A stretch of 64,000 nt of DNA, taken from NCBI RefSeq assembly GCF_001632365.1, contig NW_024468516.1:264696-328695 (forward strand). Reading direction: 5' to 3'. The translations under genes were made by a program, and so were the position numbers. Positions 46,358-59,011 of this stretch are shown piece by piece. This stretch comes from Laetiporus sulphureus 93-53 (Eukaryota > Basidiomycota > Agaricomycetes > Polyporales > Laetiporaceae). The notes under the pieces were generated by a model, which had not been told where the DNA came from, made no database searches, and saw nothing but the letters and a program-made list of their open reading frames with translations. Position 1 is the stretch's first letter. Each line of letters starts with the position of its first letter.

Positions 46358-48807
46358 CTACAACCCTCCCAGCCGTCCTCCCGGCAGACGGGGCCTCGGC
46401 CCGACTAACGGTAAGAATGTGCTAGACGTAGAGTAACTTGGAGTACTCTCGCTAGCCAATGAACCGCCGATTTGGTCATACGTGATGTTGTTGAGAACAG
46501 CATCGACGTTCCTGTAGTAGGTATTGCCATGATCATCCGCATAGTTGAAGGTGTTGTTGCTCGTGCCGTTGCCGTAATTACCGCTCGACGTCTCAATGAA
46601 ATCACCAGCTATCGAGAGAATTAGATCTGTCTTTATTGCACCGAACGCGTAGTCCTTACTGGCAAGCTGACGTTCCGTAATGGTAGATCCTAAGATGAAG
46701 GGGCTCGGCAGGGAGACATGGTCATATGAATGGTCAAAGTTTGCCGTCCCTGGGGAAGTAGGTGAGAAATTTATAAATATGCAGCAAGAGTTGACGCACA
46801 GGAGGTTCCGTTAGCGTTCAGTGCGGTATAGTTAATGGAAAGCGGGTATGAGAACTGGTCCGTGAGACAGGCGACCCCGTTGTGGGTAGAGTAGAAACTT
46901 CCCGACGCAGTCTGTGCGACGTTCTGTGAAAAGAGAGCATCAGTCAACTGTTTGGTGCTTCATGATTCTGTACGCCTAGATATACCTGAACATAGAAGTC
47001 GTCTAGGTAATACTGCGTGTTTTGATACTTTAAATTCTGCGACCAGACAACGTGTGTGTATACTCCACTCCCGCTCAGGATGTCGGCCTCTATTTGTATG
47101 TTGCGGGTGGCGGAGACCGTGACTTTGACGTCACCATTCGAACCAACAATGCCGGTCGTGCTTGTTTCGGCATATGGCTGGACATCGTAGACCGTGATGT
47201 TGCCAGTAGTCCGTTCCGAAGAAGAATCTAAGACAACCTGCAAGTTGCCGGAAACGTACCAATTGTCGTTGATAGCGTGGTCGGACTCTGCTGATACAAC
47301 CGCAACGCTGATGTTGTGTGACCGACCATCTGTTAGCACTGGTACAAAAGGCGTCAAGTCAAGGAAGTAGGTCGGAAGGTCAAGTGCGCCATAGGACGTG
47401 ATCGGTCTGTTGAATGTCGTCAGCGGGGAGTTCAAACCCAGAGCGAGAAATACCCTTACCGCCATGCTGGTGGCGAGATTCCCCCGGTGAAAATTACCGC
47501 GTATCTGGCAGCCGCCAATCAGCTGAGATGAGATATATTGAGGGCCGTGCGTACGGGAAAGCGACCCCTGCGAGCTGATCGTCGACAAGCAGCTGGACTT
47601 CACGGAAAGGCCCGTTTCCGTAGGTGGTTTCACTCGGAAGATCATCAAGGTACTCGTTGGCAACATTATAATACTGACATAATGAGTGTCCAATCAGCAG
47701 GATCGCATCAATGCAATCGTCAGGAATGTTGCGCACCCAAAATTCTTCATCGCCATTACCGGAAGCGTACAATTCGGCGTATACCGCAACTGCGTTTTCA
47801 GGGACAGTCACATCAATCTGTGCAGGAAGGTCAGAGGCGCGGGTACGTTTCATTGCTATCTCGTCGCACCGAAAACGTGGGAGGCACAGATGCCTGATCA
47901 CTCGTGGTGTTTGACAGTGTTGATATGGGTATGATTATATCCGCACGGGGTGCAGCAGGATATTCTGATGAGGAGGCATAGAACGTCGCCGTCACCGTAG
48001 CTAAAAGATGAATCTATAAGTTTTGGTCACGTCTCCATGACAAGACAACATTGAGACTCACATGCGTATTGTCCAGTAAGACCATCCTCAAGCAGGTTAT
48101 CAAGTTCAAACAGAAATGTGCCGGGTTCTGAAAAAAGTGGAATATAACGCGTCACGTCTTTCACGTATGTCCAGATAATCCCGTCTGTTGTGGGCTCAGG
48201 CGTCGATGTCCTCCATACTGGTGTTCAGGCATCAGCCCAAGTATTTCTGCTTTAGTATGAGAGGATACTCACTCTCGACATTCTGGAATGTGAAGATTCC
48301 TAGCGATTCATCAGATGACTTACACAAACCACATAACATACGTATCACACTCACCTAGTCGATCATATTGAGTACCGTTGGAGGTGACCGTCAAATTGAG
48401 GGTAATGCCGGCCCAAGATCCAGCCTCTCCACATTCGGTCGGCGGTCTATATTCACACGGTGTGAGAAGCATCTAAAGCTTTGGGCAAAGAAACTTGCGT
48501 GTAACTAGCGATTGCCGGTCTGGTTGCATGTTCAAAGTCGGAACGCCAATCGATAACTGGGCAATAGAGTGTACTCACTGATAATACGAGTTACCGAATG
48601 TATGGCTGCAAGGTCCCATCACGATCAGCGTCGGGCATTAAAGTGATGGATCTGCAATACTCACTCAATGAGCTCTAGAGTGCACTTCTGTGCGTCTTCG
48701 GGAAATGGAGGTGGTTGAGCGACCTGGAAGTCCATGAGTACCGCGGAATGCGACGCCGATGCCCAAATGAGCCCCAAGCTCAGCGGCCGCAAGAACTGCT
48801 GCAGCAT
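46358..48807 (-). CDS. peptide-N4-asparagine amidase A (PNGase A) family
   Basis: Multi-exon gene starting with a signal peptide (MLQQFLRPLSLGLIWASASH). Family blocks read in order: WAGITLNLTVTSNGTQYDRL, FTFQNVEIWRTSTPEPTTDG, YIPLFSEPGTFLFELDNLL, VYAELYASGNGDEEFWVRNI, FREVQLLVDDQLAGVAFPY and LPTYFLDLTPFVPVLTDG. The C-terminal part runs NVAQTASGSFYSTHNGVACL to STPSYSTSSTF. PNGase A removes N-glycans from glycopeptides; the signal peptide and many NxS/T sites indicate a secreted or vacuolar protein. The junction after the short exon TFGNSYY (~48600) could not be placed unambiguously. Confidence 0.88.
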
Positions 48808-49421
48808 GACGGTCTCTTCAGTATCTCCGAGACAAACAAAGACGTAGCCTGGGGACCTACCCGTTCTCTCACCCGTCATCGCTTATATACTGCAGAGATA
48901 GACCCTGAGACTTCCCAGTGGGAACTGCTCACGAAGCATGTGCCAGTCGGCAAGTGAGAGGCGGCCGCAATTAGACTAGATAATCGTCGTAGCGGACATT
49001 GTCGTCGAGAACACTCGAGCGGAGCAGCTTGCAGTGGCATAGAATGGTCGAATCACGGTCATTGGTATCATCTATAATGCGGTAGAAATCGTCATATGTG
49101 ATACCGTGTATGAAGAGAGTCAAATAAAGCGCCGGCGGCCGTACTACGTGTCGGGAACGATTAGCGCTGCATATGAGTGGCTTTAAGCGAATGGTATCTA
49201 AGTAATGATAAATACTATGTATCTGCTAACGTATACATGGCGCAAGTGATGTCTGCAGTGGCCGGGATCTCGGTATTCTGACCACAACAACGAAAATGTG
49301 CCTCGGAGCGGGAACGTGAAACAACACAATCCCGATGAGGGCGGCGCGCGCCCAAGCACAGCCTAAACAGCACATCACTACCGGAGAGGAACCACTTTTC
49401 AGAACGCATGCATACCTTCAA
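48808..49421. other. intergenic, PNGase A promoter
   Basis: 614 bp between tandem minus-strand genes. No ORF, repeat or RNA recognised. Confidence 0.5.
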
Positions 49422-50457
49422 CTACACCTCTTGGTTGAGGATATCATCATCGTTCAAGGGACTGCTTCCAGTCGGCGTGCGATCCTCCCTCTCCTCCCTC
49501 GGTTCTGCATAGAAACCGCCCTCAGGATCCTCAGGCAACTCTGCCGGTGGATCGTGCGACCAGGTATCAGAGTCGACTGTCGCGGTACGGCTCTTCTTCT
49601 TTGACTTCCTCCCATGCGTTCCTGACTCTGTATCTGCAATGGAATATGCATCCTCTGTCCTTGCCCATCGGTCCTTCTTATCCTTCTTCTTCCTCCGATT
49701 CTTCTTCTGCCCATCCGCCGGCGGAGTTGCGTCCTCAAAATTGGCAGGATAGCGCCATCTCGTACTAGTTGACTCTACGCTCGCACGATCCCCGTTTGCC
49801 CCATAGTAGTGCTCTTCGCTCCGATTCCAGAACTCTCCACTGGCACTTGCGTTCGGACGAGTCTCTCCCCCCTCATTGGATGCAAGACTGGGGTTTGAGC
49901 CAGCAATCTCCCCTTGTGCATACGGCTGATCTCGCAAGCTCGAGGATGGGAGGCGTTCGTTATATCGGTTGGCCCATTGCGATCGCCGTTCCTTGCGTCT
50001 GATCTCGGACGTATCGACAAGGCCGTATCGCTGTACCCATTTCGGTGTACGTCGGTGGTTCTTATTGTTGCGGATGTTCTGTGAGGGTGTGAGCAATGAC
50101 ATTCACGCTCACAGTGATTGGAGTATAATGACCTGAATGTAGAAATTATGAACATGACCTGGCGGGCAAGGTTAGATTAGGAATGGCGATAGCATGGAAA
50201 AGCGTTCAGTGCTTACCAGGTATGTAGCCGCAGATTGTAAGCAGCAAGTTGAGAAAGAAATCGGATCCGATACCAAACCTCGCAGCGACGGCTGAGGAGA
50301 ACGTCCGTCAGTATCGGTTGTGACGTCGTCTTGGGTCGAAGAGATGCATACCTAGAGGAGGGAACAACGTGCCCATAATGCACAATAGTATGGCATAGCC
50401 ATGGTGCCTCCTTGGAGTAAGGTCGACCTTCGTGAAGGTCTGCGGTCTGGATGTCAT
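49422..50457 (-). CDS. Pmp3/UPF0057-domain membrane protein with long hydrophilic tail
   Basis: Four exons (50352-50457, 50217-50291, 50133-50158, 49422-50078) give 287 aa. Residues ~20-75 form the two-helix Pmp3 domain (YAILLCIMGTLFPPLAVAAR, DFFLNLLLTICGYIPGHVHN, FYIQ). The remaining ~210 residues are hydrophilic and rich in Arg, Ser, Asp and Glu (KKNRRKKKDKKDRWARTED). Short Pmp3 proteins modulate plasma-membrane potential. The Sna2/Sna3/Sna4 group carries tails and traffics to the vacuole, which this layout recalls, although no PPxY Rsp5 motif is seen. Exon 3 is a 26-nt microexon coding HVHNFYIQ. Confidence 0.9.
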
Positions 50458-51190
50458 GCCGGCGAACACGAGCGGAAGACTCGGAGGACGTAACTGTGCA
50501 GCAGGAGCAGCAGGCCTTCCTGCGCGGTCCCTAATCTCAGCCACCTCGACTGGTTTGTTGTGACCGCTTTGTCTGTGACGGGTCCGTCACATCTCAAGAC
50601 CGTCGCGACTGTCTCAGTCTGCGCCACATTCGACTTGGCAATAGCATCGCCAAGCCTCGCATTACATGCGGTTCGTCTAGAAAGTAATGGAAGATCGCCG
50701 GTTGCGAACGTTCCAGGCATTCATGCCGGACATGAGCGAAGTGGATCTAATATAGAATGGGCGCCCGCACGCAATACGCTCAGTACATAGTGAATAGTAA
50801 GTAGATTAATCATGGTCTTGACTCCGGCGCTGGTAGATAATACCTTCCTTCAAACATGGAAAGAATCTGCACGGCTGAAGCCATATCATGCAAGCATTCA
50901 CATATGAACAGTTCTGCGCATACACCAATGTCGTTGCTACACACTAACGATGCGCATGGTCACAGCAATCGCAAAGTCGCCCATGCATCGCGCGCATTCG
51001 TCCTCGCCAATCGCCTCCTCAATCCACGACGCGGCTCGTTGAGAGGGTACATCGCGCACCAACCATCCCAACATCGCGGCGGGATCGTCAAGCCCCGCAT
51101 AGTTCCCGTGTTGAACGGTATATGGGCCGTGTTGAGACGGCGGTTCCTGGTCGAGAGTCAATCTGATGAAGATCGATCCCAATTTGCTGT
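50458..51190. other. intergenic region
   Basis: 733 bp between the Pmp3-like gene start and the C1-THF synthase stop. No gene, RNA or repeat recognised. Confidence 0.5.
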
Positions 51191-54100
51191 CTAGAATAAG
51201 CCGATGACCCTGCCTGTCGCAGGATCCAGTCCGACTTCCCAGAAACCTAGAACAAGTGAGAGATTGCGCCGTAATAGTGTACGAATATCTTACCTGGGCG
51301 AGTTCCAAGACCAGGCATTGTCTGCATGTCACCGCAAAGTGGACAGAGGAATCCTGCACCTGCGGAAAGACGAACTTCGCGGATGGGCACGGTGAAGCCT
51401 GCAAATATGCTGTCAGTGAAGCATCTATACCGATCGAAGGAAATGCATACCCGTCGGAACACCCTTGAGTTTCGCGTCGTGAGAGAAGGAGTACTGGGTC
51501 TTAGCCATGCAGACTATCGGACATAAGCGATGCCCAGGAAAACTGACGGATACACTCACTGGCCAGGTTACCGAATCCTTGACGAGTGTACGTCTCAACC
51601 TGTTTCTGAGCGGTCTCGCTGAGCTCAATGCCATCGGCACCGTAAATTTCCTTGCAAATGGCAGTAATCTTGTCTACGATCGGAAGATCGAGGTCATACA
51701 GGAACTTGAAGTGCGACGGCCCTTCGCAGGTAGCGATAACAGCTTCCGCAAGCGCTTTAGCTCCTGCACCGCCCTCAGCCCAGTGGTTGCTAACAACGGC
51801 AGCGTCTGCACCACCAGCGAGTGACTGCTGACGCACAAGCTCTAGCTCAGCAGGGGTGTCAGACCTGTAAGCGAAGAGCACGATCAACCATAGCTCGGCT
51901 GTTGTCTGATATGAAAAGGCACATACGAGAACTGATTGATGGCGACGACAACCTTCAGACCAAACTTGCGGGAGTTTTCAATGTGTTTGACCATGTTCTT
52001 GCAGCCCTCCTTGAGCGTGACGAGATCTTCCTTGGTGTACGTATCATGCAGCGGCTTGCCAGGAGTGACATCGGGTCCACCACCGTGCATCTTCAACGCG
52101 CGGGTGGTAGCGACAATAACGACGGCATCCGGGGTCAATCCACTGACACGGCACTTGATGTCACAGAACTTCTCCATTCCCATATCCGCACCGAAACCGC
52201 CCTCAGTGAGAATGTAACCGGCACGGTCAGGTGAATCTCCCTCCTCAGTGCCAGCAAGCTTGAGGGCAATGCGGTCTGCCAGAATAGAGGAATTGCCGTG
52301 TGCGATGTTGGCGAATGGACCCGCGTGTACGAAGACAGGTGTACCCTGACACTGGCTGAGCATCGTTATTGAGGAAGATATTAACGCAGACGCACCTCCA
52401 AAGTCTGCATTAAGTTCGGCTTGATCGCATCCTTCATGAGAACTGCAAGAGCACCACCGACACCGATATCATCCGCAGTGATCGGATCACCTTGCTTGCT
52501 GGTAGCCACCACCATCGCACCAAGCCTCTCGCGCATATCCTTAAGACTGGTGGTCAATGCCAACACAGCCATACATTCACTCGCCACGGAAATGTCGAAG
52601 CCTGTCACGCGCTCGTGGCCTAGCTCAGTGGGCGCCTGTCCGATGGTGATCTTTCGCAAGAAGCGATCGTTCACATCGATAACCCGCTTGAATGTAATGG
52701 AATCGGGATCAACATCAAGACGAGCAAACCGTTTGATCTCTTCGGGAGTCAGGTCATCGGGATTGGTCTTGTCGATCCCGAGCTTCTTGAGGCGTTTGAA
52801 CATCAAGGACGCGAATTCACGCTTACCCTTCTTCGCTGGGACAAGCCGGCTATACAGTGCCTGCAAAAAGTATGCAGTGAGCGGGTGTACTTCAACGGGA
52901 GATGGCCAAACAAGCCTTATCGGATTGAGTGGCCTCGTGGAACATCCGCGCATCCAGGGCAGCCGCTATAATTGGTATCAGCAGCGGCGACAGCGATGGG
53001 AATGGCACGACGTACCTAGCAAATTGTTCGCAGCGGTGACAGCGTGAATATCACCAGTTAAATGCAAATTGAACTAAGGAACTCGTCAAATGGCGGCGTC
53101 GGATTATTTGCACGCAAGACTTACTTCGTCCATGGGTATAACCTGACTATATCCACCGCCTGCAGCACCACCCTTGATACCGAACGTAGGTCCTTGACTT
53201 GGTTGGCGCACGCAAGCGAACGCAGGTCGCCCGAGGTGGGCTCCAAGAGCCTGAGCAAGACCGATCGTGGTGGTGGACTTGCCCTCGCCAAGTGGCGTCG
53301 GAGTGATGCTAAGATAATCGTACTTATGAGATTGCATCTTGGCATTGAAACCGAAGCATACTTACCCCGAGATGATGATGTACTTACCATCCTTGCGGTG
53401 TGCCAAACGGTCTAGAACGCTGAGCTCAACCTTGGCCTTGTACTTGCCGTAGCTCTCGAGCTCATCGGGCAGCAGACCGATTTCATGAGCAAGGTGCGTG
53501 ATCGGTTTCGGCGTCTGCGCCATCGCGATCTCGATATCGCTGGGTACCTTTGCCTGGATGTCCAGCTTGAGGGGCTTGACCCTGAGGCTGCGCGCCTCTT
53601 CCCAGAGACGTTCTGCAGACTTGATCGTGTTCAACATCAGCATCGCGACAGTCATGGGTCCAACGCCGCCCGGAACTGGAGTAATATAGGACGCAACAGC
53701 GGAAGCAGATTGGAAGTCGACATCGCCAACAAGACGATGGCCAGATTTCTTAGTGGCATCTATGGGCTAAGTTAGTGGGCATGAGATAGCACATCGTGCA
53801 ACGTATCTACCTGGAATGTAGTTGGTTCCAACGTCAATTACGACAGCGCCGGGTTTGATCCAAGCACCCTTCACGAACTCAGGCTTGCCGATTGCTGATA
53901 CGAGAATGTCTGCCTCTCGTACGACTTCCGGGAGATTCTTCGTACGGCTATGACACTGTGTAACAGTAGCATCACGATTGCGAAGCATAGCCGCAACCGG
54001 ACTCCCGACGATATCACTGCGGCCGAGAACCACTGCCCGAGAACCAGCGATGGAAATCCCCGTCGAATCCAAAAGCCGAATAACACCCGCAGGCGTACAG

Positions 54101-54670
54101 GGGGTGAACAGCGGGTCGCAGGCACGCGACGAAAGATGACCGATATTATACGCGTGGAAGCTGGTCCGCGCATCAGCAAAAATAGAGCAGTAGATAGGGG
54201 AAAAAACGCACCCATCGACGTCCTTCTCCGGACTGACGGCCTCAGTCACAGTGCGCTCACCATCTGCGCCGACGTGATCGCCCAGTGGGAGTTGGACCAG
54301 AATACCGCTTACAGTCTCATCGTCGTTGAGATTTTTGACGATCTCCACAATCTCGTCCACCTCAGCCTCGGCAGAGACTGTGACATGCTTGAACTTGATG
54401 CCGACCTCTCCTGCTGCTTTAGCCTTCATGCGCACATAGACCGCAGAGTCTGGGCGCGTGCCCGCCTGTATGATGGCCAGCTGAGGTTGGAAGCGGGGGT
54501 GCTGTGCCTGCAGCGTCTTGATGCGAACCGCGACCTCATCGCGAATGGACCTTCACACGACACGACACGGTGAATAACGGGTCCCTGCGTGACGGCTCGT
54601 GCACTCACTTCGCGATGGCGGTGCCGTCGATGATCTTCGCGCGAGATGGTCCTTCTACGGCGGTGGCCAT
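51191..54670 (-). CDS. ADE3: C1-tetrahydrofolate synthase, cytosolic trifunctional
   Basis: Thirteen exons, total 2850 nt, 949 aa, the usual family length. The N-terminal third is methylene-THF dehydrogenase/methenyl-THF cyclohydrolase, with [10 protein letters not shown] containing the catalytic Lys, then [25 protein letters not shown] and [15 protein letters not shown]. The rest is ATP-dependent formyl-THF synthetase: P-loop [55 protein letters not shown] and the end [17 protein letters not shown]. It interconverts one-carbon THF derivatives for purine, thymidylate and methionine supply. There is no targeting peptide. One intron (52861-52915) starts with GC. Confidence 0.97.
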
Positions 54671-55098
54671 CGTACGATGATGGGGGGAGGAGGAGGAAAG
54701 AGAGAGGCTGAAGAGCCTGAGAGACCCGGGGAGGAGTCCTCGCATCGATTTCCTTTTGAGGAGCGCGTAGCGTGCACGCGTCGTGCCGTGTTCCCCGCCC
54801 GATCGTTGCACGGTGTTCCGCTACCTGTCTCTGCTGTCACTGCGCGAGAGGATGCGGGTTCAGGTGGAGGAGGAGAACATGAATCAGTCTTCAAACGGGG
54901 AATGCTATAACCTCGGACGTCGATGCATCGTGTATTTTGAGTCTATAGATGTCTATAGATACACAGGCACGTGCACCTTCACACGCTTTCCTCCGCCAAA
55001 ATTTTGGACGCGCGCCGCCCGACTCGTCACTCGAGAGACGAGCGTCTTCTTCGCTTTACCTCCGCCGTTCCTTGTCGTCTTGTTATACATCGTCCGTC
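54671..55098. promoter_or_regulatory. divergent promoter (C1-THF synthase / MGE1)
   Basis: 428 bp between two start codons facing away from each other. It contains a 10-bp tandem repeat (TCTATAGATG, two copies around 54940-54959). Confidence 0.45.
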
Positions 55099-56011
55099 AT
55101 GAGCTACACGCAGGCGTTCCAGATTTTCCGCTCATACTCGAGCTCGCTTGCTGTGCGCAGCGTAGCACGCACATCTCTCCCCGGTGCCCGTCGCAGAGCA
55201 GCGATAGGGACGCGTTATTACTCGGACGATAAGTCGCGGGGAGCCGGAGGGTCGGAAAGTAAGTTAGAGGGCAAGGAGGGTGAAAGCACGCAGAAGGCCG
55301 AAGGGTCGGATAGAGAGGCAGAGAGCAAGAAGGGCGAAAGCGCGCAGACGGGCGAGGCAACCGCAGGCTCGTCAGAGTTGGCCCAGTGTGACGAGAAGCT
55401 GAAGCAGAAGGAAGCAGAAGTTACAGACTTGACGGTATGATGTCTCGTACACGCACATCATAGTAACAGCTGACATCAGTCGTGCTGGTCTCAAGGGCCG
55501 GCTACGATATCTCCAGGCGGACTTCCTCAATCTTCAGCGGAACGCTGCCAGGGAAAAGGAGCAAACCAGGGATTTTGCTATCACCCGCTTTGCATCCGAC
55601 CTGCTCGAGACTGTTGATGTGCTGGCCATGGCACTCAAGTCCGTCCCTCAATCTGCACTCTCCCAGCCCTCTTCCTCTTCATCCGACTCTCCCACATCAC
55701 CATCGTCCGACTCAGCTGCTCCGATATCTGACAAGCCAGCAGAAAAGCCCGCTCAGGCATACCTCAATGACCTCTATTCCGGGGTGGAGATCACCCACCG
55801 ACTGTTATTACAAACACTGTTCAAATACGGAGTGAAGCCTTTCGACCCGACCGGCGACAAGTTCGACCCAAACAGGCATGAAGCTCTCTACCAAGCACCG
55901 GTGCCTGGAAAAGAGCCGGGCACTGTCTTTGATTGTCAGAAGACGGGATACACGATCAAGGAGCGAGTCTTGCGTGCAGCCCAAGTCGGTGTGGTACAAG
56001 ACCAGGCATAA
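55099..56011 (+). CDS. MGE1: mitochondrial GrpE (Hsp70 nucleotide-exchange factor)
   Basis: Two exons (55099-55434 and 55496-56011) give 283 aa. The N-terminal ~40 residues are Arg/Ser-rich (SYSSSLAVRSVARTSLPGAR) as in matrix-targeting peptides, followed by a charged linker. The GrpE core shows GRLRYLQADFLNLQRNAARE, RFASDLLETVDVLAMAL and FDPNRHEALYQAPVPGKEP. The end, GYTIKERVLRAAQVGVV, is the family hallmark. Mge1 releases ADP from mtHsp70 in the import motor and matrix folding. A ~40-residue Ser/Pro-rich insert sits between the long helix and the head domain. It converges on MSF1 with a 142-bp gap. Confidence 0.96.
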
Positions 56012-56153
56012 AGGCCGGCCTGGCTGCTGTACGGTATTGATGAGATGCGGGCACCATTACTGTCACGGATGGTGAGCGGGACATTCAGTAAAAGTTATAG
56101 TCAGTACGACAGGCGCTCATTAGAGCATGTATTGTAGCAGTGATGATACCTAA

Positions 56154-57651
56154 TCAACGAATCTCAACTCCGAACTTTTCTTGTAGGCGTGACAACACCC
56201 CGGCCTGGTAAACATTGGCCTCTTCATTGGATAGTGACCTTGCAGCAGATATTCAGCAACTATTGCAGCGTGTAATGCCACTGCACTAAACATACCTATC
56301 CATCGATCGGTAGTTGATGCGATAACACCGACTAGTCCTGTTTGTTTTCGGATGCGTGAAGCTGTCGATCTATGGCAACAGGATATATTAAAACAATCAC
56401 ATCTCAGCGAGGTTTCATGCAGACATACCAGCTTCACATCTTCCGCCACGTCCCCAACTATATCTCGCACGAGATCAAAGACGTCATTGTCATGCAAGCC
56501 ACCGTCTGGTACCCAGAAGCTGACGTCTTTGTAACATGGAGGATGCTTGGAATATGGCTTGAAGGTCGTAATTTGGCCTTCAGCGAACTGCGAGAGAAAT
56601 CGCGGGTCCTGTGACCAGAACAGCCTGATGTCCGGAATCGAGAACAGGATCATGGCAATGCGTTCCAATCCGAGGCCGAATGCCCAACTGACATTGTTCG
56701 GCACATCTGTCAGTATAACAATGAGACAGGCAGTGACCAAAGAGAATGCTGGCACATACTGGCGCGGTCCAGTGTTTGTTGTTGCACGACTCCGCAGCCC
56801 AGGATCTCCAACCATTTGCCATGGAAGAATACCTCCACTTCATAGCTCGGGCTCGTGAAAGGGAAGTAAGCTTCAATCCATCTTACCCGCAGCGGGTCCT
56901 CACTCGCACCTGCCCGCCCACCAAAGAGTGCCAGCATCAAGCTGTTCAATGACAACTTGAGGTTTTGAGCGACGAGCGAAGAAGTGCGGGGATCATGTGT
57001 CGGCTGCGCGGGATTAGACGGAGTAATGTGAGGGACATCCTCGATCACGATATGCGCTTTGGAAAGGTGTTCTGAAAGGCGCGCGTTAGAGTCTTCAAGC
57101 TCCTCCACACCAGCGGCGGACGCAGGAAAAACCCGTGCACCCTCCATCTGATGGAAGACTGGGTAGTGGGACGCATCGATCTCATCCCGCCGGTACACGT
57201 CCGCCGAGAGCAGCCAACGGCGCTCGCCACGCGCGTACACCTCGACTTCATGGGCAGATGTATGCGTCCGAAGCATCAGGTCGCGATTGATGTAGTAACT
57301 GTCGCTGAGCGCACGCCCTGGATGGTCCAAGGGGAACCCGAGGTCATCAAAGTTCTTCCCTGGGGTGACGAGCGGAGAGAGCCCCGAGAGCGCTGCAAAG
57401 TCGGTAAAATGGGACTCGATGAGTGAGCGAAGGATGCCAAGTGGATGAGCCGACTGCAGATACAAGTTGCGATTCAGCTTCTCCGCTACGGTGGGCGTGA
57501 TATTGGTATGGGAGTCACTAGGATATTCCTTCCCGAGCAGTTGAACGGTCTCGGGGTGACTTGCAGGGGTAGACAGACATCGTCGCACGACATGCGAGCT
57601 AGGAAGTGATCGTTGAAATCCACATCGCACACGGCATAGCGCGAACACCAT
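56154..57651 (-). CDS. MSF1: mitochondrial phenylalanyl-tRNA synthetase
   Basis: Four exons (56760-57651, 56429-56706, 56296-56369, 56154-56238) give 442 aa. The leader MVFALCRVRCGFQRSL... is basic and suits mitochondrial import. Class II motif 2 is at LLSADVYRRDEIDASHYPVF, with upstream TSAHEVEVYARGERR. Motif 3 is at WAFGLGLERIAMILFSIPDI. The C-terminal ferredoxin-fold anticodon-binding domain begins KPYSKHPPCYKDVSFWVPD and ends LQEKFGVEIR. It is the monomeric organellar enzyme charging mt-tRNA-Phe. All splice sites fall between conserved blocks. Confidence 0.96.
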
Positions 57652-58328
57652 AAGCAGAGACCTACTAGATCATTCATCAGCCTTCGAGCAGAGTACGGAC
57701 GGAAGAGATATGCATGATGCGGAGTATGACATCGGAACCGCTTACAAACTGTCGGATGCAAAAAAAGGAAAAAATATCGTTTGCTGTGACGACTTACTGT
57801 GGCCTGGTCCGAGGTAGTAGTTCCGAACACAGTCGGCGGGAGTAGCCTGTGACGAAGAGTGTGACAATGCGCGTACGGTCACATGTGACAGACGCGTATC
57901 GGGACGCATCTCACGGGACAAAGGTGCGGACACCGCGTATCAACGAAACATACGCTTGAATTGGCAAGGACACAATATAATCTGGAGATATTCTTATGTA
58001 GTTCCATTGCTAGTCTACACAAGACAATCGTCGTCGTCGTTAAGAATAAAACAGTAAGGCAAGCTGGAAAGTCGTAAAGGCCATGCTGACGTTCTCCAAA
58101 CATCAGATAGTCGTGTCGCATGAGTACAGTTCAAGAAGTATCGATACATGCGTCGCGAAGATCATACACGTAAGAGGGAGGGGAATTCCTAGTACAGCTC
58201 GTAGATGCTTGGAAATCGCAGCAAAGCAAAGCAGGTCGCGGGAAAAATGAAGGTGAAATCGTTGAAAACATCGTAGATCAAAGCAAGACGACACGCGTAG
58301 CGACAGGGTCGGCCACAGCACCACAGTT
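57652..58328. other. intergenic region, MSF1 promoter
   Basis: 677 bp upstream of MSF1 and downstream of the small 116-aa frame. No gene recognised. Confidence 0.5.
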
Positions 58329-58679
58329 TCACCACCATCTCGCGCGCCGCCTCGGTCGCGAGTTACGGACAACAGTGACTGTTTCGGTCTCATCTTCTTC
58401 CCGCTCAATAAAAATTGGTTCCTCGACGACAACCTCTACGGCTGTAGTACGGGGTATGTTCGTCGTCGGAGACGAAGCAGAGACCAACTCGGGAGTAGGA
58501 GATGCAACGCGACGAGTGTTTGCAGGAGGAGGAACCGTGACTTGAGTAGCGACCGTGTGGTGCTCCGTGTGTGTAACAGTCTTGATCTCGGTAGCTATCT
58601 GAACAGCGGTTTCGGTAATAACGAGCGGAGGTGGAAGAGCATTGTAATTGTGATCATAAGGGTCTTCATAAACAGCCAT
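58329..58679 (-). CDS. small 116-aa protein, family not recognised
   Basis: Open frame starting MAVYEDPYDHNYNALPPPLV and ending RNSRPRRRARWW. It is Thr/Val-rich (TEIKTVTHTEHHTVATQV) with an acidic EEPIFIEREEDETETVTVV block before the basic tail. No membrane segment. The ATG is directly preceded by a pyrimidine-rich TTCCAACTTCACAG that could be a splice acceptor, so a 5' exon or leader intron is possible. It may instead belong to the neighbouring minus-strand gene, though no in-frame join was found. Confidence 0.5.
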   Translation of the reverse strand: MAVYEDPYDHNYNALPPPLVITETAVQIATEIKTVTHTEHHTVATQVTVPPPANTRRVASPTPELVSASSPTTNIPRTTAVEVVVEEPIFIEREEDETETVTVVRNSRPRRRARWW

Positions 58680-59011
58680 CTGTGAAGTTGGAAGAACGAG
58701 TCAGCAACTGATGCACAACACAGAAGTGAATGTGCGCTGACAGCCGGCCGGTGTCTGTACGAGCGAGAGCATGGCAATCTATGGCACATATGCCCAGTAT
58801 GCGTACACGCAGGTGCTCTCTCATTGTTCGTGAGACAGTATCAATGGGCTCGTACTCGAACACAGGCGGGCTGTCAGAGCACAAATGGACAAGGGGGACA
58901 AAGCAAGAAGCACCGCGGTCCCCCAAGCCCGGCGACGAAGAGGGGAGGGGCGTGACGGAGACAACGAACTTGTAAAAGAAGGATAGAGTCAAAGAAGGAT
59001 CCCCCTTCGTC
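58680..59011. other. gap between two small minus-strand genes
   Basis: 332 bp; probably the 3' UTR of the upstream gene plus the promoter or leader intron of the small protein. Confidence 0.45.
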
